DNA of 64,000 nucleotides from Albidovulum aestuarii (GCF_029961185.1 NZ_JASBQQ010000002.1:310001-374000); one strand, 5' to 3'; numbered from the stretch's first letter, positions 1 to 8,451 are shown. Notes: generated from the sequence alone by a model not told the origin. Translations and numbers: made by a program.

Positions 1-101
1 CCCAGATCGTCAATGAACGAGGCGCTTTCCGTCACCTTGTCCTCTTCGACGCCAAGATGCTCGACGACAATTTTCTTCACGCGATCTGCGATGTCGCTCA
101 T
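1..101 (-). CDS. acpP: Acyl carrier protein, N-terminal part (cut by window edge)
   Basis: The reverse strand encodes the first 33 residues of an acyl carrier protein, beginning [20 protein letters not shown] and running to the IDDLG segment just before the phosphopantetheine serine, which lies outside the window. ACP carries the growing acyl chain in cytosolic type II fatty acid synthesis. The ATG is preceded by AGGA at a good distance. It is the third gene after fabD and fabG on the same strand, the usual alphaproteobacterial fab cluster. The C-terminal half cannot be judged here. Confidence 0.95.
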   Translation of the reverse strand, partial: MSDIADRVKKIVVEHLGVEEDKVTESASFIDDL

Positions 102-227
102 GTCAAATCCTCATTTCCGCGGGTCTTCCCGCCTTCTGGTCTCTTGCTCTTCGCGAGCGGCTCACATGCCCCGCATAAAGCCAAGGCAACCGGAAAAGCC
201 CTTGTCCGTTCCGGAATGTCGACGCCG

Positions 228-255
228 CCTATAGCACAGTCTAATCCCGAGGCAA
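228..255 (-). promoter_or_regulatory. Candidate sigma-70 promoter for acpP
   Basis: On the minus strand TTGCCT (250-255) and TATAGG (228-233) are separated by 16 bases in the 184-base gap between fabG and acpP. This would give acpP its own promoter with a leader of about 120 bases, in line with the high demand for ACP. The call rests on sequence match only. Confidence 0.5.
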
Positions 256-285
256 ACGCTTTCGCAATGTCCCTTTTGCCGGGCG

Positions 286-1023
286 TCAAACCATGTCCAT
301 GCCGCCGTTTACGTGCAACGTGGCCCCGGTGACATAGGCAGCCTCGGCGCTGGCAAGGAAGAGCACCGCCGCCGCGATCTCTTCCGGCGTGCCCATGCGA
401 CCTGCCGGAATACCAGCCGATATGCGGGCTTTCTGCTCGTCGTTCAGCTTGTCGGTCATCGCGGTGGCGATGAAGCCGGGCGCAACGCAATTGACCGTGA
501 TGCCGCGGCTGGCCACTTCCTGCGCCAATGCCTTCGACATGCCGGTCACACCGGCCTTGGCCGCGCAATAGTTGCCCTGACCCGGATTGCCCGCCGTGGC
601 GACAACCGAGGTGATATTCACGATCCGGCCCCAGCGCACCTTCATCATGGGCCGCATGACGCCCCGGCACAGCCGAAAGGTGGAGGTCAGGTTCACATCC
701 AGAACCGATTGCCAGTCTTCATCCGACATCCGCATGAAAAGGTTGTCGCGGGTGATGCCCGCATTGTTGACCAGGATATCGAGCCCCCCCATGGCTTCGA
801 TCGCCTGTTTCGGCAGCGCCTCCACGGCCTCGGCATCGGACAGGTTGCAGGGCAGCACATGCGCCCGGTCGCCCAGTTCCGCCGCCAGTTCCTGCAACGG
901 CGCCTCTCGCGTGCCCGAAAGGCCCACCGTTGCCCCCGCGCCATGCAGCGCCTTGGCAACCGCACCACCGATTCCGCCCGAAGCACCCGTCACCAGCGCC
1001 GTCTTTCCCGTCAGATCAAACAT
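286..1023 (-). CDS. fabG: 3-oxoacyl-ACP reductase FabG
   Basis: This 245-residue short-chain dehydrogenase reduces 3-oxoacyl-ACP with NADPH in fatty acid elongation. It has the N-terminal cofactor motif TGASGGIG (about 12-19), the NNAG motif (about 86), the catalytic Ser of NITS and the Tyr-Lys pair in YCAAK, and ends in the typical GGMDMV-like tail. Length matches the family. A GAGGGG ribosome site lies 7 bases before the ATG. Its position between fabD and acpP makes the FabG assignment firmer than for a generic SDR. Confidence 0.97.
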   Translation of the reverse strand: MFDLTGKTALVTGASGGIGGAVAKALHGAGATVGLSGTREAPLQELAAELGDRAHVLPCNLSDAEAVEALPKQAIEAMGGLDILVNNAGITRDNLFMRMSDEDWQSVLDVNLTSTFRLCRGVMRPMMKVRWGRIVNITSVVATAGNPGQGNYCAAKAGVTGMSKALAQEVASRGITVNCVAPGFIATAMTDKLNDEQKARISAGIPAGRMGTPEEIAAAVLFLASAEAAYVTGATLHVNGGMDMV

Positions 1024-1035
1024 CGATCAGCCCCT

Positions 1036-1096
1036 CACTTTCTGTCCCACAATACTCCGGGTGGGGTCCGGGGAGGGCAGCGCCCTCCCCGGCCGC
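1036..1096. repeat. Intergenic hairpin repeat, copy A
   Basis: The fabD-fabG gap holds a core ACTTTCTGTCCCACAATACTCC-like stretch (1037-1058) followed by a perfect 11-bp GC stem (1068-1078 with 1082-1092, 3-base loop). The same core-plus-hairpin arrangement recurs at 11399 and 24925, and the core alone at 22573. Within an operon it may act as a processing or attenuation hairpin. Confidence 0.7.
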
Positions 1097-1097
1097 C

Positions 1098-2027
1098 TTA
1101 CCCTTTTGCCGCAACCACATCCTCGGGTGTGCCGACCGCGCGCGTCTCCGCCTCCTTGGCGATACGCCGGATCATGCCGGAAAGCGCCTTGCCCGCGCCA
1201 ATCTCCCAGAACTCGGTCACACCTTTTGCCGCCATGAATCCCACACTCTCGCGCCAGCGGACCGAACCCGTGACCTGTTCCACCAGCAGGCTGCGGATCG
1301 TCGCGGGATCGGTCACATCATGGGCGGTGACATTGGCCACCAGCGGCACTTTCGGCTCATCGATATGCACATGGCTCAGCGCCTCAGCCATCGCAGCCGC
1401 AGCGGGACCCATCAATTCACAATGGAAGGGGGCAGAGACCGGCAACAGGATCGCGCGTTTCGCGCCCTTCGCCTTGGCGATCTCCACCGCCCGCTCTACC
1501 GCGTCCTTGTGGCCCGAAACCACGACCTGCGCCGGGTCGTTATCGTTCGCAGCCTGACAGACCTCGCCCATCGCGGCCTCCTCGGCCACTGCCTTAGCGG
1601 TTTCAAAATCAAGCCCCAGCAGGGCCGCCATCGCGCCAACGCCGACCGGTACCGCCTCCTGCATCGCCTTGCCCCGCAGCCGCAGAAGCCGAGCAGTATC
1701 GGACAGGCTGAGCGCGCCTGCCGCACAAAGCGCCGAATACTCACCCAGCGAATGCCCCGCGACGAATGCGGCGCTGTCCACGCCGATCCCCTCGGCCTCC
1801 AGCGCCCGCAGCGCGGCGATCGAGGTCGCCATCAGCGCGGGTTGGGCATTCTGCGTCAGCGTCAACTCTTCCTGACTGCCTTCCCAGATGAGCTTGGAGA
1901 GGGCCTCACCTAGCGCCTCATCGACCTCATCGAAGACCGCTTTCGACGCCGGATAGGCCTCGGCCAGCGCCCGGCCCATGCCGGTTACCTGCGCGCCCTG
2001 CCCCGGAAATACGAATGCCCGTGCCAT
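1098..2027 (-). CDS. fabD: Malonyl-CoA:ACP transacylase FabD
   Basis: FabD moves malonyl from CoA to ACP to supply the extender unit for fatty acid synthesis. The 309-residue protein starts MARAFVFPGQGAQ, has the nucleophile in GHSLGEYSA (Ser93), the conserved catalytic His in the PFHCELM segment, and a C-terminal GAGKALSGM region. The start at 2027 is chosen because it gives the family N-terminus and follows AGGGGGTC; the frame stays open 18 codons further upstream. It is the first gene of the fabD-fabG-acpP run. Confidence 0.96.
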   Translation of the reverse strand: MARAFVFPGQGAQVTGMGRALAEAYPASKAVFDEVDEALGEALSKLIWEGSQEELTLTQNAQPALMATSIAALRALEAEGIGVDSAAFVAGHSLGEYSALCAAGALSLSDTARLLRLRGKAMQEAVPVGVGAMAALLGLDFETAKAVAEEAAMGEVCQAANDNDPAQVVVSGHKDAVERAVEIAKAKGAKRAILLPVSAPFHCELMGPAAAAMAEALSHVHIDEPKVPLVANVTAHDVTDPATIRSLLVEQVTGSVRWRESVGFMAAKGVTEFWEIGAGKALSGMIRRIAKEAETRAVGTPEDVVAAKG

Positions 2028-2160
2028 TATGACCCCCTGTGTTGTTTTGCCCCGAATACCCTGCCGAGTGACGTCGCGCAATGCGCCGGTAACGGCGATT
2101 AGGGTGGCTGACGCCCTCAGGGCGATCGGATATCATGGGTTTACACGTATGAGGACCGTT

Positions 2161-2901
2161 ATGCGCATCCAGCCACGCGCCGAACAGCGTCACGGTTACG
2201 AGTTGCCCGCGCGCCTCCTCCACTGGCTGGCCGCGCTCGCGATCTTCGCCGCACTTGGACTGGGCCTCTGGATGACCCGGCTTCCGGCGGAAACCGAAGC
2301 CGAGGTGACCACCGTCTTCCGCGCCTACTCGGCTCACAAAACTATCGGCATCGCAGCTTTGGCACTCGGCATGGCGCGCATTCTCTGGGCCATCCTCCGC
2401 CCCGGCCCCGGCCCGCTTCACCCCGAACGCGTGGTGGAAACCTTTCTCGCGCGGCTGACCCACCGCCTCCTCTGGATCGGCCTTCTGGCCCTGCCCGCCA
2501 CGGGGCTCCTCTACCATTCCGCCGCGCCGGGTTTCGCCCCGATACTGTGGCCCTTCGGTCAGGCGCTGCCCTTCGTTCCCGCCGACGAGGCACTGGCGCT
2601 CGCCTTCCGAAATCTGCACGAGGCAGCAGGCTGGCTGGTCATGGCCGCCCTTGCCCTTCACATCGCGGGCACAATGAAACACGTTGCGATCGACCAAGAC
2701 GCCACACTTGCGCGCATGACTACCGGCACCGGCCCCTCCGTCCCACCCACCCGCAGGGCAATCCTGACCGCCGTGTTGGCCCTTGCGCTCTGGGCCGCGG
2801 CGCTGACCGCTTCATGGCTCACGGCTCCCCAGCCGGAACCGGACCCGTTCGACGTCCTGGACGGATTGGAAACCTTCGATGACCTCGACAGGCCGGAATA
2901 A
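2161..2901 (+). CDS. Cytochrome b561-type membrane protein
   Basis: The 246-residue protein has four hydrophobic segments and histidines placed as in the cytochrome b561/YodB family: an N-terminal RLLHW helix, a SAHKTIG motif, a third helix with a histidine after it (LTHRLLWIG) and a fourth with LHIAGTMKH. These normally bind two b-hemes and pass electrons across the inner membrane, often from quinol. A fifth segment near the C-terminus precedes a short acidic tail. GAGGA lies 8 bases before the chosen ATG; another ATG at 2149 is not in a better context. The electron partner is unknown. Confidence 0.85.
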   Translation: MRIQPRAEQRHGYELPARLLHWLAALAIFAALGLGLWMTRLPAETEAEVTTVFRAYSAHKTIGIAALALGMARILWAILRPGPGPLHPERVVETFLARLTHRLLWIGLLALPATGLLYHSAAPGFAPILWPFGQALPFVPADEALALAFRNLHEAAGWLVMAALALHIAGTMKHVAIDQDATLARMTTGTGPSVPPTRRAILTAVLALALWAAALTASWLTAPQPEPDPFDVLDGLETFDDLDRPE

Positions 2902-2912
2902 AAGCGGTCGGG

Positions 2913-3512
2913 TCAGGCCTCGAGCTCGGCATCCCAATAGAGGAAATCGACCCAGCTGTCATGCAGGTGGTTTGGCGGAAACCGTCGCCCGGCCCGCTGC
3001 ATATCCTCCACATCCGGCCGGAACGGTGGACGGCGCAGCGACATACCCGAATGCTTCAGAGGTTTGTTGGCTTTCTTCAGGTTGCAGGGCGAACAGGCCG
3101 CGACCACGTTTTCCCAGCTTGTCACGCCGCCCCGCGACCGTGGCAGAACGTGATCGAAGGTCAGATCACCCCTCGACCCGCAATACTGGCAACAGAATTC
3201 GTCCCGCAGAAAAAGATTGAAGCGCGTGAAGGCCACGCGCTTCTGAGGTCTTACGTAATCCTTCAGCACCACGACCGAGGGTATTCGGATCGCCGCACGC
3301 TGCGACCGCACCACTTCATCATATTCGGCCAGTATCATCACCCGGTCGAGAAACACCGCCTTGATCGCATCCTGCCAGGGCCAGAGCGACAGTGGATAAT
3401 AGGACAGCGGCCGGAAATCAGCGTTCAGCACCAGCGCCGGGCAATGTTTCAGCGCCGAGGGTTCGCGGACAAAACCGGTGCGGAATTCGGTGTCAGTCGG
3501 ATGGTCGAGCAT
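2913..3512 (-). CDS. HNH endonuclease family protein
   Basis: This 199-residue protein belongs to the widely conserved HNH family found beside housekeeping genes in alphaproteobacteria. A central CQYCG pair and a second CSPCN pair form the zinc knuckles that frame LTFDHVLPRSRGG (the HNH core) and NVVAAC. The N-terminal half has the family block PLSYYPLSLWPWQDAIKAVF. The start at 3512 follows GAGG about 12 bases upstream; ATGs at 3536 and a longer open frame to 3638 are alternatives. Its cellular role is not known; it is not linked to a mobile element here. Confidence 0.87.
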   Translation of the reverse strand: MLDHPTDTEFRTGFVREPSALKHCPALVLNADFRPLSYYPLSLWPWQDAIKAVFLDRVMILAEYDEVVRSQRAAIRIPSVVVLKDYVRPQKRVAFTRFNLFLRDEFCCQYCGSRGDLTFDHVLPRSRGGVTSWENVVAACSPCNLKKANKPLKHSGMSLRRPPFRPDVEDMQRAGRRFPPNHLHDSWVDFLYWDAELEA

Positions 3513-3667
3513 TCTTACGTCGTCCTCACCTCGCATGCCTCTCAGGCACCGGGGCGGGAGCACCCGCCCCTGCTTATCCACAACTATATCTGGCGTTTCG
3601 CGTCTGACAAGCCCCGCGATATGCCATTGTTGCCACAATCACTTTACTGCGCGAGGATGAAGGGATC

Positions 3668-4093
3668 ATGACAATGCCCAAACCCGACGGAACGCTTGAA
3701 TCGGCTCTCTACGCAACGGATCTTGCGGCGGCCGAAGCCTTTTATGGCGGCATCCTCGGCCTTCCAGTCTTGGGCCGACAAGAGGGACGGCATGTTTTCT
3801 TCGCCGTTGGCCGTTCAGTCCTGCTTATCTTCAATCCAGACGCGACGGACCACCCGACCGACCCCAAGGCCCGGTTTCCCGTCCCCGGCCACGGCGCCCG
3901 CGGCGCAGGGCACTACTGCTTTTCCATCGCGGCTGAGGAGCTTGACGCAACGCGGACGCATGTCGAAGCACATGGCATCGCGATTGAAGCGGATTTTCAA
4001 TGGCCGAATGACACTAGGTCGATCTACGTCCGTGATCCCGCAGGAAACTCAGTCGAATTTGCCGAACCAAAGCTGTGGTTCGACGATCTCTAG
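3668..4093 (+). CDS. VOC (glyoxalase/bleomycin resistance) family protein
   Basis: A 141-residue single VOC module with two beta-alpha-beta-beta-beta repeats. The N-terminal repeat has ATDLAAAEAFYGGILGLPV, and the C-terminal one has YVRDPAGNSVEFAE, where the final Glu is the usual metal ligand. The family includes metal-dependent isomerases, dioxygenases and resistance proteins, so the substrate cannot be named. The ATG follows AGGATGAAGGGATC, a good ribosome site. It is transcribed away from the HNH gene. Confidence 0.88.
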   Translation: MTMPKPDGTLESALYATDLAAAEAFYGGILGLPVLGRQEGRHVFFAVGRSVLLIFNPDATDHPTDPKARFPVPGHGARGAGHYCFSIAAEELDATRTHVEAHGIAIEADFQWPNDTRSIYVRDPAGNSVEFAEPKLWFDDL

Positions 4094-4096
4094 GGA

Positions 4097-4216
4097 TCAA
4101 CGACGGCGATCGTCGCGGTGGATGCGAACAGGCAGCTGCTTCCGCTCCCGTCGGGGAAGAGACATTGCGAAACCAAGGGCAATGAGTGCGAGTGCGGTCA
4201 TTGCGATGATTTCCAT
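4097..4216 (-). CDS. Small single-span membrane peptide, 39 residues
   Basis: A short frame begins MEIIAMTALALIALGFAMSL, a hydrophobic span, and continues with a strongly basic tail rich in Arg and Lys to its TGA stop. The ATG is preceded by AAGGAGAGAACC, one of the best ribosome sites in the region, which is the main reason to believe it. It lies tail to tail with the VOC gene and 54 bases downstream of the esterase stop on the same strand. No family is recognised. Confidence 0.5.
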   Translation of the reverse strand: MEIIAMTALALIALGFAMSLPRRERKQLPVRIHRDDRRR

Positions 4217-4270
4217 GGTTCTCTCCTTGAGGGATTCGCTGGTCACAACCTAATGCCGCCGGTGGCGGTT

Positions 4271-4936
4271 TCAAGCCCCCGGCAGCTTGTCCTTGAGAAA
4301 GGCCAAGGCAACCGACAGACCGTCCGGCGCGATACCGTGGCCAGTTCCCTTCATGACATGGCCATAGGTCTCGAACCCCGCCGCTGTCAGCGCCTCGCCA
4401 GCCAGTCCCATATCCTGAAATGGCACCATCGGGTCCTGATCGCCATGGACCAGCAGAACCGGCGGCTTCGACACCGCCTCGGCAGCGAGTTTCTCCGGCT
4501 GCAAAAGTCGGCCGGAAAAGGCGACGATGGCGGCCACCGGTTCAGCCCGGCGCGGCAGGATATGCAGCGCCATCATCGTGCCTTGCGAAAAGCCGACCAC
4601 CGCCAGCCGGTCGATACTCAGCGCCTCATCCGCCAGCCGCGCGTCGATGAAAGCGTTGATGTCGACGATGGACCGGGCCATCCCCGCTGTCGCCTCCGCC
4701 TCGGACGACCCGTCGAGCCACGGGATCGGGAACCACTGGTAGCCCATCGGGTTGTTGCGGCAGGGCTCGGGCGCGTCGGGTGACAGGAAAACCGTGTCCG
4801 GCAGATGCGGGGCCAGCGGATCGGCAAGACCCAGAAGGTCGGCGCCATCGGCCCCATAGCCGTGCAGGAAGATCACCATAGACTTGGCCCGCCCCGACCG
4901 TGCGGCCCTGCGGCCGAACTTCAACTCACGCGTCAC
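4271..4936 (-). CDS. Alpha/beta-hydrolase, phospholipase/carboxylesterase family
   Basis: A 221-residue YpfH/EstB-type hydrolase expected to cleave short acyl esters. The oxyanion motif HGYGADG, nucleophile elbow GFSQG, acid in HGDQDPMVP and histidine in GTGHGIAPDG appear in the correct order. The GTG start at 4936 is chosen because AGGGGATCAG lies before it and it overlaps the upstream glycosylase stop by GTGA, so the two genes are probably translated together. The natural substrate is unknown. Confidence 0.9.
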   Translation of the reverse strand: MTRELKFGRRAARSGRAKSMVIFLHGYGADGADLLGLADPLAPHLPDTVFLSPDAPEPCRNNPMGYQWFPIPWLDGSSEAEATAGMARSIVDINAFIDARLADEALSIDRLAVVGFSQGTMMALHILPRRAEPVAAIVAFSGRLLQPEKLAAEAVSKPPVLLVHGDQDPMVPFQDMGLAGEALTAAGFETYGHVMKGTGHGIAPDGLSVALAFLKDKLPGA

Positions 4937-5562
4937 CTGATCCCCTCCCGGCTTTTCATCACCCGGTAGTAGGCCCAGAGCGCGCGGGCCGCAATGGCCC
5001 TCCAGGGCGACCATGCCTCAGCCATCCGGCGCAATTCCCGTTCATTCGGACGCTCAGGCAGACCGAACAGCAACCGCGCCGCTTCCTGCAACGCCAGGTC
5101 GCCCGGAGCGAAGACATCTGCCCGGCCAAGCGAGATGATCGCATAGACCTCAGCCGTCCAGCGCCCGATACCGGGCAGAGCTGTCAGCGTCGCGACCAGG
5201 TCTTCATCCGGCAGAGAGCGCAGTGCAACATAATCAAGCCGCGCTTCGGCCAGCGCCTTGCCATAGCGGATCTTCTGGCGACTGAAGCCGCAGGCGCGCA
5301 GATCATCTTCACTGGCGCCCCGCATCGCTGTTTCACTCGCCAGCCCTGCCGCCTCCAGCCTGGACCAGATCGCATCGGCTGATGCGGTGGAAACCTGTTG
5401 ACCGATGATCGCGTCTAGCAGGGCTCCGAACCCGTCAGGGCGGCGGCGCAGCGGCAGGGGGCCGGTTTCGTCCAGAAGTCGCGCGAAATCCGGGTGCCGT
5501 GTGGCCAGCCATGCCGCCCCCTCGGCCACGCAGTCCCCGGTTTCAATGATGCGACCGACCAT
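4933..5562 (-). CDS. DNA-3-methyladenine glycosylase, AlkA-like HhH-GPD protein
   Basis: This 209-residue base-excision repair enzyme removes alkylated purines from DNA. The helix-hairpin-helix LPGIGRWTAEVYA and the downstream catalytic Asp in FAPGDLALQ are present, as is the early IIGQQVS motif of the AlkA group. It lacks the N-terminal Ada-like domain of E. coli AlkA, as is common in short alphaproteobacterial forms. It overlaps the esterase by four bases and abuts the MocR gene, forming a three-gene minus-strand run. Confidence 0.92.
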   Translation of the reverse strand: MVGRIIETGDCVAEGAAWLATRHPDFARLLDETGPLPLRRRPDGFGALLDAIIGQQVSTASADAIWSRLEAAGLASETAMRGASEDDLRACGFSRQKIRYGKALAEARLDYVALRSLPDEDLVATLTALPGIGRWTAEVYAIISLGRADVFAPGDLALQEAARLLFGLPERPNERELRRMAEAWSPWRAIAARALWAYYRVMKSREGIR

Positions 5563-6977
5563 CAGACCGGCAGATCGCCCGGCGGATTGCGCAGAAGCCG
5601 CGCCATCGCGTCCAGCGCCTTAGAGAACTCCGCCTCGGGCAGCGCGCCATTCAACGCGATGCGCACCGCGTTCGGCGTATGGCTCTCGATCAGCGCAAAT
5701 TCATCGGCCGACCGCACAATCACGCCCGCCGCCTCAGCCTCGCGCGCGAAGGTCGAGGCGCGCCAGCCCTGCGGCATCGGCAGCCAGACGAAGGCCAACC
5801 CCTTCTGCCAGCGCAGGTCAAAGGCGCCGAGCACATTCAGCGTCATCTCCAGACGCCGGGCAAAGACCGCCTGCACCCTGTCGCGCAGCCGCGCGCCCTC
5901 GCCCGAGGCAAGAAGGTGGTAGACGATATCGGTCACCGGGCGGGCAAGCCCGAAATAGGAATGCTGCGCGGCAAGCCGCCCGGCCTCGCCCAGACCCGTG
6001 GGGCAGACGATCGCACCAAATCGCAGACCGGCGGCCAGCGACTTCGACACTGAGGTCACATGCCAGGTTCGCTCTGGCGCGAGGGCGCGCAGGGACGGAT
6101 CGGTCGCGACCTGCACCGAGTAACAATCATCCTCCACGATCTGGATGTCGTGCCGCCGCGCGACCTCGGCAATCTCCGTCCGACGCCGGGCAGGCATCTT
6201 CACCGTCGTCGGATTCTGCGCATCCGTCGTGATGCATACGATCCGCGCGTCATGGCGGCGACAAGCGGCATCCAGTGCCTCAGGGATCATGCCGGCCCCG
6301 TCAATGGCGACCGGGACAATCTCTGCACGATTGAGCCGCGCGGCATGGCGGAACCCGGGATAAGAGAGTTCCTCGCAGAAGACCTGCGGACGGGTTCCCT
6401 TCAGGCAGCACTGCAATGCCAGATTGATCCCGTTCTGCCCACCATGTGTCAATACAATGTCATCAGCCGAGATCGGCCCGAGGATGCGGTCGGCGAGCCA
6501 GTTGGCAAGCTCCTCGCGCAACGGCCTGTCACGCCTGAGCCCGGGATAGCCGAGATAATCGACACAACCGCTCTCGCCAAGACCGGCGAAAGCCGCAGCA
6601 ATGGCCTGCCCCTGCCCGACATCGGGAAGCTGCGGCGTCCGCAGATCGACCGGCGCCTTCGCGTCCGGATCACTTCTGTGGATCAGGCGCGGCTCCATCA
6701 TAAGCGGTTGGGAAGCCCCGAATTTCGGGCGGTTAGAGGCGACGAAGGTACCCCGGCCGACGGCGGCTTCCAGCAAACCTTCCTGAGTCGCGATCTGATA
6801 GGCACGCGCCACGGTGCCCGGCGTCATGCCCAGACGCCAGGCCAGATCACGCACCGGCGGCAGCTTAGTACCCTCAGGCAGTTCCCCGTCACGGACCGCC
6901 TCACGAAGCGAACGCGTAAGGGCAAGGTATTTCGGCCCGTCGTAATGTGTCAGGTCGGGCTGCCACATTGTACCCAT
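5562..6977 (-). CDS. MocR-type regulator (GntR HTH fused to PLP aminotransferase-like domain)
   Basis: The 471-residue protein has a GntR winged helix at about 15-75 (KLPPVRDLAWRLGMTPGTVARAY) joined to a fold-type I aminotransferase-like domain. The PLP lysine lies in SVSKSLAAGLRFG. MocR proteins use PLP or an aldimine as effector and usually control a divergent gene. Here the divergent neighbour is a DUF1127 gene 88 bases away, with repeats between them (7009-7055). AGGAAACTTGTC precedes the ATG; a second ATG lies three codons in. The downstream glycosylase start overlaps its stop region. The effector pathway is not evident. Confidence 0.9.
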   Translation of the reverse strand: MGTMWQPDLTHYDGPKYLALTRSLREAVRDGELPEGTKLPPVRDLAWRLGMTPGTVARAYQIATQEGLLEAAVGRGTFVASNRPKFGASQPLMMEPRLIHRSDPDAKAPVDLRTPQLPDVGQGQAIAAAFAGLGESGCVDYLGYPGLRRDRPLREELANWLADRILGPISADDIVLTHGGQNGINLALQCCLKGTRPQVFCEELSYPGFRHAARLNRAEIVPVAIDGAGMIPEALDAACRRHDARIVCITTDAQNPTTVKMPARRRTEIAEVARRHDIQIVEDDCYSVQVATDPSLRALAPERTWHVTSVSKSLAAGLRFGAIVCPTGLGEAGRLAAQHSYFGLARPVTDIVYHLLASGEGARLRDRVQAVFARRLEMTLNVLGAFDLRWQKGLAFVWLPMPQGWRASTFAREAEAAGVIVRSADEFALIESHTPNAVRIALNGALPEAEFSKALDAMARLLRNPPGDLPV

Positions 6978-7008
6978 GACAAGTTTCCTCTGGATGGCCC
7001 GTCGATAC

Positions 7009-7055
7009 TATTGTACGCCTCTATGTACTGAAAGTTGAATATTGTATCAATACAA
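7009..7055. promoter_or_regulatory. Candidate MocR binding region between divergent genes
   Basis: TATTGTA occurs at 7009-7015 and again at 7040-7046, exactly 31 bases apart (three helical turns). The second copy overlaps the inverted repeat TTGTAT-CA-ATACAA (7042-7055), 10 bases upstream of the DUF1127 start. MocR regulators commonly bind direct repeats in divergent promoters, so this is the likely operator. The assignment is inferred from position and symmetry. Confidence 0.6.
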
Positions 7056-7065
7056 AAGGTGCAAC

Positions 7066-7287
7066 ATGACCATGATGACCAAAGCCGCCCCGCGTCCCCT
7101 CGCCGCCCCGATGGGCCGCAAGGTGCTGACCACGCTTCCGGCTGCACTGGTAAAGGTCGTGACGCAATGGCAGACGCGCCGCCGCAGCCGCATCGCGCTG
7201 TCGCACTTGAGCGATTTCCACCTGCGGGACATCGGCCTCGACTCCATGATCCGTGATCAGGAGATCGGCCGCCCGTTCTGGAAATAA
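7066..7287 (+). CDS. DUF1127 small basic protein
   Basis: A 73-residue protein whose C-terminal half, RRRSRIALSHLSDFHLRDIG and the closing RPFWK, is the arginine-rich DUF1127 signature with the LxxLxDxxLxDIG pattern. Some alphaproteobacterial DUF1127 proteins bind RNA and affect RNA maturation or phosphate and stress physiology; which applies here is unknown. The start follows AAAGGTG. A strong terminator follows at 7324-7350, making it a single-gene transcript divergent from the MocR regulator. Confidence 0.88.
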   Translation: MTMMTKAAPRPLAAPMGRKVLTTLPAALVKVVTQWQTRRRSRIALSHLSDFHLRDIGLDSMIRDQEIGRPFWK

Positions 7288-7323
7288 GTCCCGGTTCCGC
7301 TCATCCCCGCGGAACCTCTTCCT

Positions 7324-7350
7324 CGGCCGGGCTCTGCCCGGCCGTTTTTT
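7324..7350 (+). terminator. Rho-independent terminator after the DUF1127 gene
   Basis: CGGCCGGGC and GCCCGGCCG form a perfect 9-bp stem with a TCT loop, followed directly by six T residues. It separates the DUF1127 transcript from phzF. Confidence 0.93.
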
Positions 7351-7368
7351 ATCAACGAGGGCAAGAAG

Positions 7369-8184
7369 ATGCGCGAATTCACGATGTATCAGGTCGATGC
7401 CTTTGCCGCGTCGGTCTTTACCGGTAATCCCGCAGCCGTCCTGATCCTGGACACCTGGTTACCCGAGGCCGAAATGCAGGCCATCGCCGCCGAAAACAAT
7501 CTGGCGGAGACCGCCTTTGTCACCCCGAAAGACGGTGGTTATGCAATCCGGTGGTTCACGCCAACACAAGAGGCTGCCTTCTGCGGCCACGCCACGCTCG
7601 CCTCGGCCCATATCCTCACCCGCGAACTCAAACTCACCGACCCGATCAGGTTTTCAACCCGCGAGGTCGGCGACCTGATGGTGATGCCCTTGGGCAACGA
7701 CACCTACCAGATGGACCTGCCCGCACTGGCGCCCTCCCCGCTTCACCCGATACCTGCGGTATTTGAAACGCTCTTCCCGAAGGGATGGGTTTCTGCCGTA
7801 AGAAACTTCGAGAATATCTTTGTTGAACTCCATTCGCCTGACGAGGTAACGACCTGCACCCCCGACCTCGCGGCCATCGAAACGCTGCGGCCCTTCGGTC
7901 TGTGTATCACCGCACCCGGCGGGCAACGTCACGACGGCACAGAAGTGAATTTCGTTTCCCGTTATTTCGCGCCGGCGGGCGGCATACCCGAAGACCCGGT
8001 CACCGGATCGACACATGCAACGCTCGTCCCCTACTGGGCGGAAAAGCTCCACACCCCGAAACTCAGGGCGTTTCAGGCCTCACCGCGCGGCGGCACACTG
8101 GAATGTAGACTTGTCGGCGACAGGGTGATTCTTACCGGCTGCGCAGCCTTGTTCATGCGCGCAACGATTTACCTGCCCGACTGA
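7369..8184 (+). CDS. PhzF family isomerase
   Basis: This 271-residue protein matches the PhzF/YddE family of diaminopimelate-epimerase-fold isomerases. It starts with the family pattern YQVDAFAASVFTGNPAAV, contains the conserved Glu in NNLAETAFV (about 45), the CGHAT motif in the first half and DPVTGSTHATLVPYW in the second. The physiological substrate of most chromosomal PhzF homologues is unknown, so it need not relate to phenazine synthesis. AGGGCAAGAAG precedes the ATG. It has no obvious partner gene. Confidence 0.92.
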   Translation: MREFTMYQVDAFAASVFTGNPAAVLILDTWLPEAEMQAIAAENNLAETAFVTPKDGGYAIRWFTPTQEAAFCGHATLASAHILTRELKLTDPIRFSTREVGDLMVMPLGNDTYQMDLPALAPSPLHPIPAVFETLFPKGWVSAVRNFENIFVELHSPDEVTTCTPDLAAIETLRPFGLCITAPGGQRHDGTEVNFVSRYFAPAGGIPEDPVTGSTHATLVPYWAEKLHTPKLRAFQASPRGGTLECRLVGDRVILTGCAALFMRATIYLPD

Positions 8185-8193
8185 AACGGCCGC

Positions 8194-8451
8194 TCAGACC
8201 GCGACCGCCTCGATCGCGATCGAACGGCGTTTCAACTCGCTATACATCGCCGACACCACGCGCGGCTGGTTGACCGCACGCCGCAGCGCCTCGTCGATCA
8301 GGCTTTCGCGCACCTTGTTCTGAACGCGCCAGACCAGGCGGCGTTTCACGCCGTCATCGTAGACGATTTCGACCGCGCCGGACGGTGAATGGCGCATGCC
8401 AAGGAAATCAAAGCCCCCGAGGGAGCTGTGGTAAGACATTCGTATGGGCAT
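8194..8451 (-). CDS. Conserved hypothetical protein, 85 residues
   Basis: The protein has an N-terminal beta-rich segment (SSLGGFDFLGMRHSPSGAVE) and a charged helical C-terminal half rich in Arg and Leu. I do not recognise a named family. It lies tail to tail with phzF. The ribosome site is weak (AGCAGAAAA before the ATG), and a second ATG lies four codons in. The regular reading frame and lack of a competing gene support coding, but the function is open. Confidence 0.65.
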   Translation of the reverse strand: MPIRMSYHSSLGGFDFLGMRHSPSGAVEIVYDDGVKRRLVWRVQNKVRESLIDEALRRAVNQPRVVSAMYSELKRRSIAIEAVAV

